64,000 nt of DNA from Acidovorax sp. GTDB taxonomy: Bacteria; Pseudomonadota; Gammaproteobacteria; Burkholderiales; Burkholderiaceae_C. This document shows, piece by piece, positions 51,123 through 58,476 of the stretch. The stretch lies in contig JAUXZO010000099.1 in NCBI GenBank assembly GCA_030692685.1, forward strand, positions 1 through 64,000, read 5' to 3'. Within the stretch, counting starts at the first letter, position 1; every line of letters starts with the position of its first letter. Under the pieces are notes generated by a model. That model did not search any database and was not told the DNA's origin. It saw only the letters and a program-made list of their open reading frames with translations. A program made the translations under genes and the position numbers.

Positions 51123-51905
51123 ATGGACAAAGAACGTGCAGGAATTCAATCGGTCGAGGTGGGTTTTGCCCTTCTGGAGGGGCTGACACGCTCGCGCGGG
51201 CCGCTGATGCTCAAGGATGTGGCCGCGTCTGCGGGCATGAGCGCGGCCAAGGCGCACCGGTATCTGGTGAGCTTTCAGCGCCTGGGGCTGGTCACGCAAG
51301 ACCCGCGCAATGCGCGCTACGACCTGGGGCCTGCCGCGCTCAAGCTGGGGCTGGCATCGCTGGCCCGGCTGGATGCGGTGCGCCTGGCGCGCGAGCGCAT
51401 GCCCACGCTGATGGAGGCCATTGGCCACACGCTGGCCCTGGCCGTCTGGGGCAACCATGGCCCGACCATCGTGCACTGGGAGGAGTCAGAGCAGGCCGTC
51501 ACCGCCAACCTGCGCCTGGGCGACGTGATGCCACTGTTGTCGTCCGCCACGGGCCGCTGCTTTGCGGCGCACATGGCGCCCGATGTGGTCGCGCCCTTGC
51601 TCAAGGAAGAGCTGGCCCGCGCCGTGAAGATGCGGCGCACCGACCTGCCCTCCACCATGGCCGAGGTGAATGCGCTGCTGGCCGAAGTGCGCGAGCGCGG
51701 TGCAGCGCGGGTGGTAGACACGCTGCTGCCGGGCATCGTGGCGTTCTGTGCGCCGGTGTTTGATTCGGACGGCCACCTGGAACTGGGCATCACCACGTTG
51801 GGCTCCATCGCCACCTTCGACCCCGAATGGGGCGGCGCCATCGACACCCCCTTGCGCGCGGCCGCCGCCCAGCTGTCGAGCGACCTGGGTGCAGGCAGCG
51901 CCTGA
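51123..51905 (+). CDS. IclR-family transcriptional regulator
   Basis: 260 residues from the ATG at 51123; a GTG two codons upstream is possible. N-terminal winged HTH (GPLMLKDVAASAGMSAAKAH, RYLVSFQRLGLV) and the IclR effector domain (LAVWGNHGPTIVHWE, LLSSATGRCFAAH, GIVAFCAPVFDSDGHLELG). It probably controls the divergent FAH-family gene. Confidence 0.92.
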   Translation: MDKERAGIQSVEVGFALLEGLTRSRGPLMLKDVAASAGMSAAKAHRYLVSFQRLGLVTQDPRNARYDLGPAALKLGLASLARLDAVRLARERMPTLMEAIGHTLALAVWGNHGPTIVHWEESEQAVTANLRLGDVMPLLSSATGRCFAAHMAPDVVAPLLKEELARAVKMRRTDLPSTMAEVNALLAEVRERGAARVVDTLLPGIVAFCAPVFDSDGHLELGITTLGSIATFDPEWGGAIDTPLRAAAAQLSSDLGAGSA

Positions 51906-51920
51906 CCCTGCTGACGGCTG

Positions 51921-53099
51921 ATGCCACCGCGCGCGCTTGTCCTTATCACTGCGCTGGTGCTGGCCCTGCACTGGCTGGTGCTGAGCGGAGTGCCCCTGGC
52001 CTGGGACAGCCCGGCGCAGCCTAGCGGGCGCGTGTTCAGCACCCGCAGCATTGCAGCTGCGCCGCCAACCGTCGCCGCAGCCGAGGCTGCGGCGGCTCCT
52101 GTCGCAGTGGCGCCCAAGCCCGCGTCGCCCCGCCCCAGACTGCCTGCGCGATCCAAGCCCAAGTCCTCGCCACCGGACGCGCTCACGGCACCTGGCGAGT
52201 CGGGCGATGCCAGCATCCAGCCAGAGGCTGCAGTGGCTGTGGCTGTGGCTGTGGCCGACGGCAATGCCACGGCACCATCGGACGACACGCCCCTTTCCCC
52301 GGCGGAACCCGCCTCTGCGCCCGAAGCCCCTGCCTCGGCACCGCCATCGCCATCGCCCCCTCCCGCATCTGCGCCACCCACGGCCGAACCCGCCACGGGC
52401 GTGGACATCACACCGCCTGGTGCTGGCACTGGCCAGGTTCCCAGCGCCACGCCACCGCCCGTGCGCTTGCCGCCCCCCACCCGGCTGGCGTTTGACGTGA
52501 ACGGCCAAGCCAAAAAGTTCAGCTATCAAGCCCGGGCCGAGCTGCTGTGGCTCCACGATGGCAGCCGCTACGAGGCGCGCCAGGAACTCAGCGCCTTTCT
52601 GGTGGGTTCTCGCGCGCAGCGCAGTGTGGGTGCCGTCACGGCGCAGGGGCTGCTGCCAGAGCGGTTCTCCGATCGCTCGCGCAGCGAACAAGCCGCCCAT
52701 TTCGACTACGCCAAAGGCCGTGTCACCTTCAGCGCCAACACCCCGGAAGCCCCCATAGGCCCAGGCGCGCAAGACCGGCTCAGTGTGTTCATCCAGCTCG
52801 GCGCCCTGCTGGCGGCCGACCCGGGCCGTTTTGTGCCCGGCACCCAGGTCACGCTGACCACGGTGAGCGCCCGCAGCGCCGACCGCTGGACGTTTAGCGT
52901 GGAAGCCCCCGAAACCCTGGACCTGCCCGCAGGCGCCACCCCCACCCTCAAGCTGCAGCGCCTGCCCCGCAAGGACTACGACCAAAAGGCCGAGCTGTGG
53001 GTCGCTCCGGCCTTGGGCTATCTGCCGGTGCGCATCCGGTTGACGCAGGCCAATGGCGACTTTGCGGACCTGCAACTGCGCAGCAGCAGCGCACCCTGA
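51921..53099 (+). CDS. DUF3108 protein with TonB-like proline-rich linker
   Basis: 392 residues. One N-terminal membrane helix (ALVLITALVLALHWLVL) is followed by a 150-residue Ala/Pro-rich region with lysines (RPRLPARSKPKSS) and an Ala-Val run, then a DUF3108 domain from about residue 190 (LAFDVNGQAKKFSYQARAEL). DUF3108 proteins are exported and probably bind the envelope. The layout, helix plus Pro-rich spacer plus periplasmic domain, recalls TonB. The gene starts 15 bp after iclR, so co-transcription is likely. Confidence 0.82.
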   Translation: MPPRALVLITALVLALHWLVLSGVPLAWDSPAQPSGRVFSTRSIAAAPPTVAAAEAAAAPVAVAPKPASPRPRLPARSKPKSSPPDALTAPGESGDASIQPEAAVAVAVAVADGNATAPSDDTPLSPAEPASAPEAPASAPPSPSPPPASAPPTAEPATGVDITPPGAGTGQVPSATPPPVRLPPPTRLAFDVNGQAKKFSYQARAELLWLHDGSRYEARQELSAFLVGSRAQRSVGAVTAQGLLPERFSDRSRSEQAAHFDYAKGRVTFSANTPEAPIGPGAQDRLSVFIQLGALLAADPGRFVPGTQVTLTTVSARSADRWTFSVEAPETLDLPAGATPTLKLQRLPRKDYDQKAELWVAPALGYLPVRIRLTQANGDFADLQLRSSSAP

Positions 53100-53525
53100 A
53101 AGAACCTGCTGAGTCGGCACCTTTGAACTTGAAAAATCCGTTCGGGCTGCGCGTGTCGAATCCACGCGCGGCGCCTCGCCATGCCCAACGTGAACGCATG
53201 CCGAACCAATAAGAACCCCACGCTCCGCCGCTGCACGGGTCGCTGCCCCCGAGGGGGCCGTGTTTTGCCATGGGGCGGCCTGCATTTCTGGTGCATATCA
53301 GTGTTGTGCCAGAGCGCCACCCGGGCAATAAAGCCCCACGAACCCGGCGCGCTCCGGTTTTCGTGAAATACTGCAACGCAGCAGGCGCGCAAACGCGGCG
53401 GGGGCTCTGGTCAGGCGGTCAGACACCACGCCACGCCGCTGCAGGGGTTTACCGCAAGCCACCCCCGGGGCTTGAACTCTGCGTGACTGCTGTCATCTGA
53501 CTTTCTAATCAACCAGGGGAATACG
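53100..53525. other. 426 bp gene-free spacer
   Basis: No credible gene. Bases 53140-53161 hold a decayed version of the 27 bp repeat (CGTTCGGGCTGCGCGTGTCGAA). The last 15 bases before the DUF3567 gene include a clear AGGGG ribosome-binding site. No terminator with a T-run was seen after the DUF3108 gene. Confidence 0.6.
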
Positions 53526-53825
53526 ATGCACATGCTCTACGACTCAGAATCCTTCGTGGTGGTCCACATGCTGCCCGACGCCGTGGAGAAAAAGAGCACC
53601 CAGGTGCTCAACGACACCGCCCCCGCCATTCCCCAGCTGGCTCGCCACGGTTTTGAAATCGTGGACAAACGCTCCGGCAAAGAGGTGTATCTGGACGGCT
53701 CGTGGGCCGAAATGTTTCAGGAACAGATCCTGGCCTGGCAGCGCGACACGCCCACGCAGGAAGAAGTGGAAGATGCGCTGGACCGTTACGCTGGCCTGGC
53801 GCAGAACCCGGTGGTGGTGCATTAA
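53526..53825 (+). CDS. DUF3567 family protein
   Basis: 99 residues. MHMLYDSESFVVVHMLPDAV and RHGFEIVDKRSGKEVYLDGSWAEMF are conserved across betaproteobacterial DUF3567 proteins. Small, acidic and soluble, with no known function. The ATG follows CAGGGGAATACG. The family's restriction to Burkholderiales supports the taxonomic guess. Confidence 0.88.
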   Translation: MHMLYDSESFVVVHMLPDAVEKKSTQVLNDTAPAIPQLARHGFEIVDKRSGKEVYLDGSWAEMFQEQILAWQRDTPTQEEVEDALDRYAGLAQNPVVVH

Positions 53826-53944
53826 CCCCCCCTGAGGCGCTGCGCGCCTTCCCCCCAGGGGGACGCACCCGGCGGCCCGGCAAAGCCGGTTCCACGGGTG
53901 CCCTGGCGATGGCGTAGCGCCAGTTTCAAACGCTGCGGCGGGCG

Positions 53945-55024
53945 TTAAGGTTCAGTGGAGTTCTCTTGCGGCGGGTAGATCCACCGGTACAGCGGGTCCA
54001 CCAGCATCAGCACCGCAATCAACCGGCACACCTGAAACGCGGTGACCACCGGCACCCCCAGTTGCAGCACTTTGGCGGTGATGGCCATTTCGGTGATTCC
54101 GCCGGGGGACGTGCCCAGTAGCAGCGTGACCCAGGGCAGACCCGTGGCCCATGCCAGTAGTGCGGCAAACAGCGCACAGATCCCCATCAGCCCCAGCGTG
54201 CCCACGGCCACCGACGCCAGCCAGCGGGGTGCCGTGCGCAGAAAATCGGCCCGAAAACGCACGCCCAGGCTGACGCCAATCACCAGTTGCGCAGCGTTGA
54301 CCATGCTTTGGGGCACGGCTGACAGGCTGAAACCCGCCATGGTGATGCCCATGGACACCAGCATGGCGCCCATGAACCAGGGGTTGGCGCGGCCCAGGCG
54401 GTCCATGACCAGCGCACCGGCACCGGTGAGCAGTGCCATCAGCGCCAGCCCGGGCCAGTCCACCACCCGCAGCGTGGGCGGCAGGATGTCGAGGCCGTGC
54501 AGGCCGCTCCACTGCAGCGCAAAGGGGATGGTCACCGTGACGATCAGCAGCCGCAGGCTGTGGCTGGCGGCCACGAGATCAGTGCGGGCGTTTTCGCGCT
54601 CGGACAGCAGCGTCATCTCGGAGGCCGCGCCAATCGCCCCCGCAAAGTAAGTGGTGGCTCGCATCATCGGGGCGGGCACGCCGTGCATGCGGGGCGCATG
54701 CACCCGGTACAGCCAGGCACCAAACAGCCAGCCCAGCACCAGCGCCCACACAATGCCCAGCGCAATCGCCCACCACAGGCCGCCGACCAGCGCCACCACC
54801 TGGGGGGTGAAGTACAGGCCCAGCGCCGCGCCAATGGTCCACTGCCCGGCGTTGCGCAGCGGGCCCCAGCTTTCGGTGGGCCCGCCCAAGATGGACACCA
54901 CAGACGTGGCCAGCAAGGGGCCGATCATCCAGGGCAACGGTGTGTTCAGCGCGACGCAGGCTGCGGCGGCGGCCCAGGCCAGCGCAAGAGTGGCGAGGGT
55001 GCGAAGGGCGAAAGTCAGGCGCAT
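53945..55024 (-). CDS. AbrB-duplication family membrane protein
   Basis: 359 residues from MRLTFALRTLATLALAW; upstream frame is not coding in character. About ten membrane helices with two repeats around TPLPWMIGPLLATSVVSILGG and GRANPWFMGAMLVSMGITMAG, the signature of the inner-membrane AbrB-duplication family. Often misnamed ammonia monooxygenase or AbrB regulator. Function unknown, transport suspected. Confidence 0.85.
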   Translation of the reverse strand: MRLTFALRTLATLALAWAAAAACVALNTPLPWMIGPLLATSVVSILGGPTESWGPLRNAGQWTIGAALGLYFTPQVVALVGGLWWAIALGIVWALVLGWLFGAWLYRVHAPRMHGVPAPMMRATTYFAGAIGAASEMTLLSERENARTDLVAASHSLRLLIVTVTIPFALQWSGLHGLDILPPTLRVVDWPGLALMALLTGAGALVMDRLGRANPWFMGAMLVSMGITMAGFSLSAVPQSMVNAAQLVIGVSLGVRFRADFLRTAPRWLASVAVGTLGLMGICALFAALLAWATGLPWVTLLLGTSPGGITEMAITAKVLQLGVPVVTAFQVCRLIAVLMLVDPLYRWIYPPQENSTEP

Positions 55025-55295
55025 GCGCGGGCGGTGGGGGGCATGAGGGGTTGCGGGGTTGCGGGGAACGGGGCACAGACCGGTGTGCAGCCCAGCTTGG
55101 CAGAAGAAGGCAGGCAAGTATCGCGCCCCTGCCCTACCGCTCCAGCTATCGGGGTACTGCCCAGGTGGCATGGCTGACATCGCCAGAGGGAAGCAGCTGC
55201 GGCCACAACGGGGAGCGGGCGCATCTTTTAAAAGTACCCACGGCACCAGAGGTGTGATGCCAGCGGAGACCTCAAAATATGAGTCAAATTGGCCT

Positions 55296-55320
55296 CTAGC
55301 GCTTATCCAACAAGCGCTAG
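55296..55320 (-). repeat. TAGCGCTT hairpin element
   Basis: CTAGCGCTT-ATCCAAC-AAGCGCTAG with reverse-orientation flanks (GGCCT before, TAGCTTCACTATTAA after). It ends 22 bp before the hemerythrin stop codon, at the transcript end of that operon, as at 27594-27616. Confidence 0.9.
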
Positions 55321-55342
55321 TAGCTTCACTATTAATAGCAAC

Positions 55343-55999
55343 TTAACCCGCACCCCGCCGTGCCGCCATCTCACGCCCCATCGCGGGCAGGCTTTCGGGC
55401 GGCAGCAACTGCAGGGCAGCGGGGTAAGCAGTGCCCTCTTCGGCCGTCATGTGGTCGGCGTAGCGGGCGGCAAAGCGGTCCAGCGCGGCGTTGTCGTCCG
55501 GGCTGAAAACGGGGGGATGGGGGCCATCACCATCGCTATCGCTATCGCTATCGCCAGCGGCAGCGGCAGTCGCATTTCCAACATCTTCTACATTTTCTAC
55601 ATCTCGATCAGGCACCCGGTCCACCAACGCCTGCAGCGGCCCCCGCGCGGCAGCCCAGTCGGACGTCATGTGGGCGTGGTCGGTGCGCAAACGCTGCACC
55701 AGCGCCTGCACCTCGGCAGAAGCCCCAGCCATCAGCAGCGGAAACACGTGCAGTTCTTCGTCCTGGTGGTGCAGCGGTGCGGCGATGTCGAAATACCGCA
55801 GCACATCGCGCGCAGCCTGGCGGGCGTTGTCATCGGCGCCGTGCAGCAGTACATGCGCGCGCAGTCGGGCCAGCAGGGCCAGGGTGCGCACCACCCGCTC
55901 GTGGCAGGCTTCGAGCATGGCGAAGGGCTGCTCAAAGCCCACGGCCGGCGCGCTGAATCCCTGGACGGGGCGGGTAGAGGTGCGGGCTGCCAAGCTCAC
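55343..55999 (-). CDS. Hemerythrin-domain protein
   Basis: 218 residues from a GTG that overlaps the SseB-like stop codon by 4 bp (GTGA); M28 at 55918 is the other option. Di-iron ligands are expected in EACHERVV, LHHQDEELHVFP, RTDHAHM and ADHMTAEEGTAY. A hexanucleotide run (CGCTAT units, about 55532-55553) encodes an acidic Asp/Ser linker between helices. Hemerythrins bind O2 or NO. As last gene of an nrdJ-nnrS unit, a role in NO or oxygen handling is plausible. Confidence 0.82.
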   Translation of the reverse strand: MSLAARTSTRPVQGFSAPAVGFEQPFAMLEACHERVVRTLALLARLRAHVLLHGADDNARQAARDVLRYFDIAAPLHHQDEELHVFPLLMAGASAEVQALVQRLRTDHAHMTSDWAAARGPLQALVDRVPDRDVENVEDVGNATAAAAGDSDSDSDGDGPHPPVFSPDDNAALDRFAARYADHMTAEEGTAYPAALQLLPPESLPAMGREMAARRGAG

Positions 56000-56409
56000 C
56001 CAAACCGCACGGGCTGGCCCTGTCGGTCGAACGGAATGTAGGCCCCGTGCGCCCCGCCCTTGATCGCGTCCACCATGCGCTGCAAAGGCGCTTCGGCGTC
56101 GGCACTGGTGGGCGCCTTGTTCAGCGTGCCCGACAGGGCCGCCGCAAACACCATGGCCCAGTCGTGGCCAGGGGCGGTGAACTGGCGGGCGTCGTCCACC
56201 AGCGCGTCGAACGACAGCAGCTCTTGCGGGGTTTTGTCGACGCACATCAGCGGCACCAGCGCGCCACCCTGCCCGGCTTCAAAGTGGATGCGCTGAGCCG
56301 GAGTAGCGTCTTCGGGCAACTCCACGGCGGCAAATACAAACAGCAAGCGCTGGGGTTCGGGCTGCGCGCGCGCGGCCAACAAAAGGTCGTCGAAGCTGGC
56401 AATGTCCAT
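55996..56409 (-). CDS. SseB-like small protein
   Basis: 137 residues from MDIASFDDLLLAARAQPEPQ. LLFVFAAVELPEDATP and GGALVPLMCVDKTPQELLSF resemble SseB-type domains, which have no known catalytic role. It lies 35 bp after the nitroreductase gene and overlaps the hemerythrin start. Similar proteins are sometimes labelled ribonucleotide reductase-associated, which fits the nrdJ operon context. Confidence 0.7.
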   Translation of the reverse strand: MDIASFDDLLLAARAQPEPQRLLFVFAAVELPEDATPAQRIHFEAGQGGALVPLMCVDKTPQELLSFDALVDDARQFTAPGHDWAMVFAAALSGTLNKAPTSADAEAPLQRMVDAIKGGAHGAYIPFDRQGQPVRFG

Positions 56410-56444
56410 GAAGAAGTCTCGCAATCAAAAAAGTTGGCGGGGGG

Positions 56445-57122
56445 TCAAAAACCTGGCACTACGCCACGGTCGGTGTGCAGCGTGCTGACATAGGCACTGG
56501 CCACCGGGCGCACGCGTGCAGCTTTGCGAGATTTGACGGTGCCAATGCTCACAAAACACAAGGCCTGCTCGGAAGCGGTCAGCTGGAAAAGCGCGCGCAG
56601 GCTGTCGGCTTTGAGGGCCTTGCCGCTGGTCAATGCAGAGCCATACCCCTGCGCGGTGGCCATCAGCAGCATGTTTTGCACGGCACACCCCGCAGAGACA
56701 GTGCGCTCGGCCAGGTCCACATCGGCATCGCCACGCACTGCATCCACCACCGCCAGCAACAGGACGGGGGAGCGGTAGGCCTTCTCGCGGGCTTGCTCTG
56801 CCTGCTCCGGCGTGGCGGCGGGGTCGCGCTCCAGCAGGGCTTGGGCAAACACGTCAGCCAGTGGCTGGCGAGAGGCCTCCGGCACCAGGATGAAGCGCCA
56901 GGGCAGCAACTGGCCATGGTCCGGCGCATGGGCGGCGGCGCTCAGGATCTGCGCCAGCTCCGCCGCGTTGGGCCCCGGGGAGCCCAGGCGTTTGGGCAGG
57001 ATGGTCTGGCGCGACTGGATCAGCGCCGCCGCCATGCCCGCCACATCGTCGGCCACCGGCGCGCGCACCGCGGTGGCAGGCGACTTGGACACAGGGCTCA
57101 AAGGCCAGGGGATGACAGCCAT
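56445..57122 (-). CDS. Nitroreductase family protein
   Basis: 225 residues from MAVIPWPLSPVSKSP. The FMN-binding features are SRQTILPKRLGSPGPN, AAHAPDHGQLLPWRFILV and QNMLLMATAQGYGSALTSG. PDHGQLLPWRF is typical of the YdjA-type small nitroreductases. It starts 19 bp after nnrS in what looks like one transcript. Confidence 0.87.
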   Translation of the reverse strand: MAVIPWPLSPVSKSPATAVRAPVADDVAGMAAALIQSRQTILPKRLGSPGPNAAELAQILSAAAHAPDHGQLLPWRFILVPEASRQPLADVFAQALLERDPAATPEQAEQAREKAYRSPVLLLAVVDAVRGDADVDLAERTVSAGCAVQNMLLMATAQGYGSALTSGKALKADSLRALFQLTASEQALCFVSIGTVKSRKAARVRPVASAYVSTLHTDRGVVPGF

Positions 57123-57141
57123 TGCAAATCCTTGAAGGGCC

Positions 57142-58476
57142 TCAGCCCGGCCGCCCGTCGGCGCGCAGACGGCCATACCATCCACCCAGACGCAAGCCCC
57201 AGGCGCCCATGGTGCCGGCCCACAGCACCGCCGACATCGGCAGCAGCCAGAGCAACACGACACCGGCGACGCCCGGCACGGCAGCAGCAATGCGCAGCAC
57301 GGTGGCGGCTTGCAGCAGCCAGAACAGCGACCACGCCACACGGTCGGCCACCAGCGCGCGCCCGCTGTGCCCACACGACACCCGCGTGACCATGGCCAGC
57401 ATCAACGATGCCAGGCACCCCATGGTCAGCGCATGCAAGGCCCCCAGGCCCAGGCCACCGAAACCCAGGCCCCACGCCAGCCACTGCGATACGCCCCCGA
57501 GCAGGAAGGCCACGCCCAGCCACAAGAAGCCGATGTGCAGCATGGCCAGCAACTTGTTCTTGAGGCTTTGCACAAGCCCCCACACACAAGCCAGCCAGAC
57601 CAGAATGCCCCCGACCACCAACTGCAGCGTACCGTGCACCAGCCCCCATGCGAGGCCTACGGCGCTGGACGTGACCCCCGCCCACTCCAACCACGCGGCC
57701 AGCACCTGCAGCAGCGCCGCCGCCAGCATCAGCCACAGCACCCAGAAGGGCCGCCACGCCCGGACCATGGGCATGGCGCTGGACGTGAAAAATGGAATCA
57801 TGCGGTGGGCCACGGTGACATACACCACAACCACAAACCCCCACAGCCCCGTGAACACCCAGGCCCTCGCCAGTGCAGGCGCCCCCAGCATCAGACTGAG
57901 CCACAAACCCACCACACTGGCGCTGCCAAGCCAGCAGGCGCCTGCAATGACGCGCGCATGCACCTGGTCTTGCGCCTGGCTCAGTCGCACACGGCCCCAG
58001 AACAGCGCGGTCATCCACACCAGCCCACCACAGGCCAGCGCCAACCCGGCCAGCGCCACCCCCACATGCAGATGCGCGCCCGCCAGCCACAACAACCACC
58101 CCGCAGCCTGGGACAGCAAGGGATAGCGCAGCGCCTCGACCGGCACCGGATCCACATCCAGCCACTTGGGGCCCGCCGTAAAAAGGAAGCCTGAAAAGAA
58201 CAGGGGGATGAAACCAAACGCCATCACCGCCGAGTGCACCAGCGTGGGCGACAACGCCGCCGCCAACTCCAGCCATTGGGTGGACCGATCGACCTGCACC
58301 AGCGCCCACCACAGCCCCGATGCCACCAGCACCACCATGGCCAGCAAAAAACCCAGCCGATGCGGTGCCAGCATCACGTGGCGCCAGCGCCAGTGTTTGT
58401 CCATTTGCGCAAGTGCGTCGGCAGAGGGCTTGCCAGACGCCACGTGCAGGGGAATGGTGGGGCGGGCGGCAGTCAC
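57142..58476 (-). CDS. nnrS: NnrS family membrane protein
   Basis: 444 residues from a GTG that overlaps the nrdJ stop (GTGA); an ATG eight codons upstream (58500), within nrdJ, is the alternative. Twelve or so hydrophobic helices with the NnrS landmarks MLAPHRLGFLLAMV, HSAVMAFGFIPLFFSGFLFT and TVAHRMIPFFTSSAMP. NnrS is a haem- and copper-containing membrane protein that protects against nitric oxide stress during denitrification. This fits the nar genes upstream. Confidence 0.9.
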   Translation of the reverse strand: MTAARPTIPLHVASGKPSADALAQMDKHWRWRHVMLAPHRLGFLLAMVVLVASGLWWALVQVDRSTQWLELAAALSPTLVHSAVMAFGFIPLFFSGFLFTAGPKWLDVDPVPVEALRYPLLSQAAGWLLWLAGAHLHVGVALAGLALACGGLVWMTALFWGRVRLSQAQDQVHARVIAGACWLGSASVVGLWLSLMLGAPALARAWVFTGLWGFVVVVYVTVAHRMIPFFTSSAMPMVRAWRPFWVLWLMLAAALLQVLAAWLEWAGVTSSAVGLAWGLVHGTLQLVVGGILVWLACVWGLVQSLKNKLLAMLHIGFLWLGVAFLLGGVSQWLAWGLGFGGLGLGALHALTMGCLASLMLAMVTRVSCGHSGRALVADRVAWSLFWLLQAATVLRIAAAVPGVAGVVLLWLLPMSAVLWAGTMGAWGLRLGGWYGRLRADGRPG

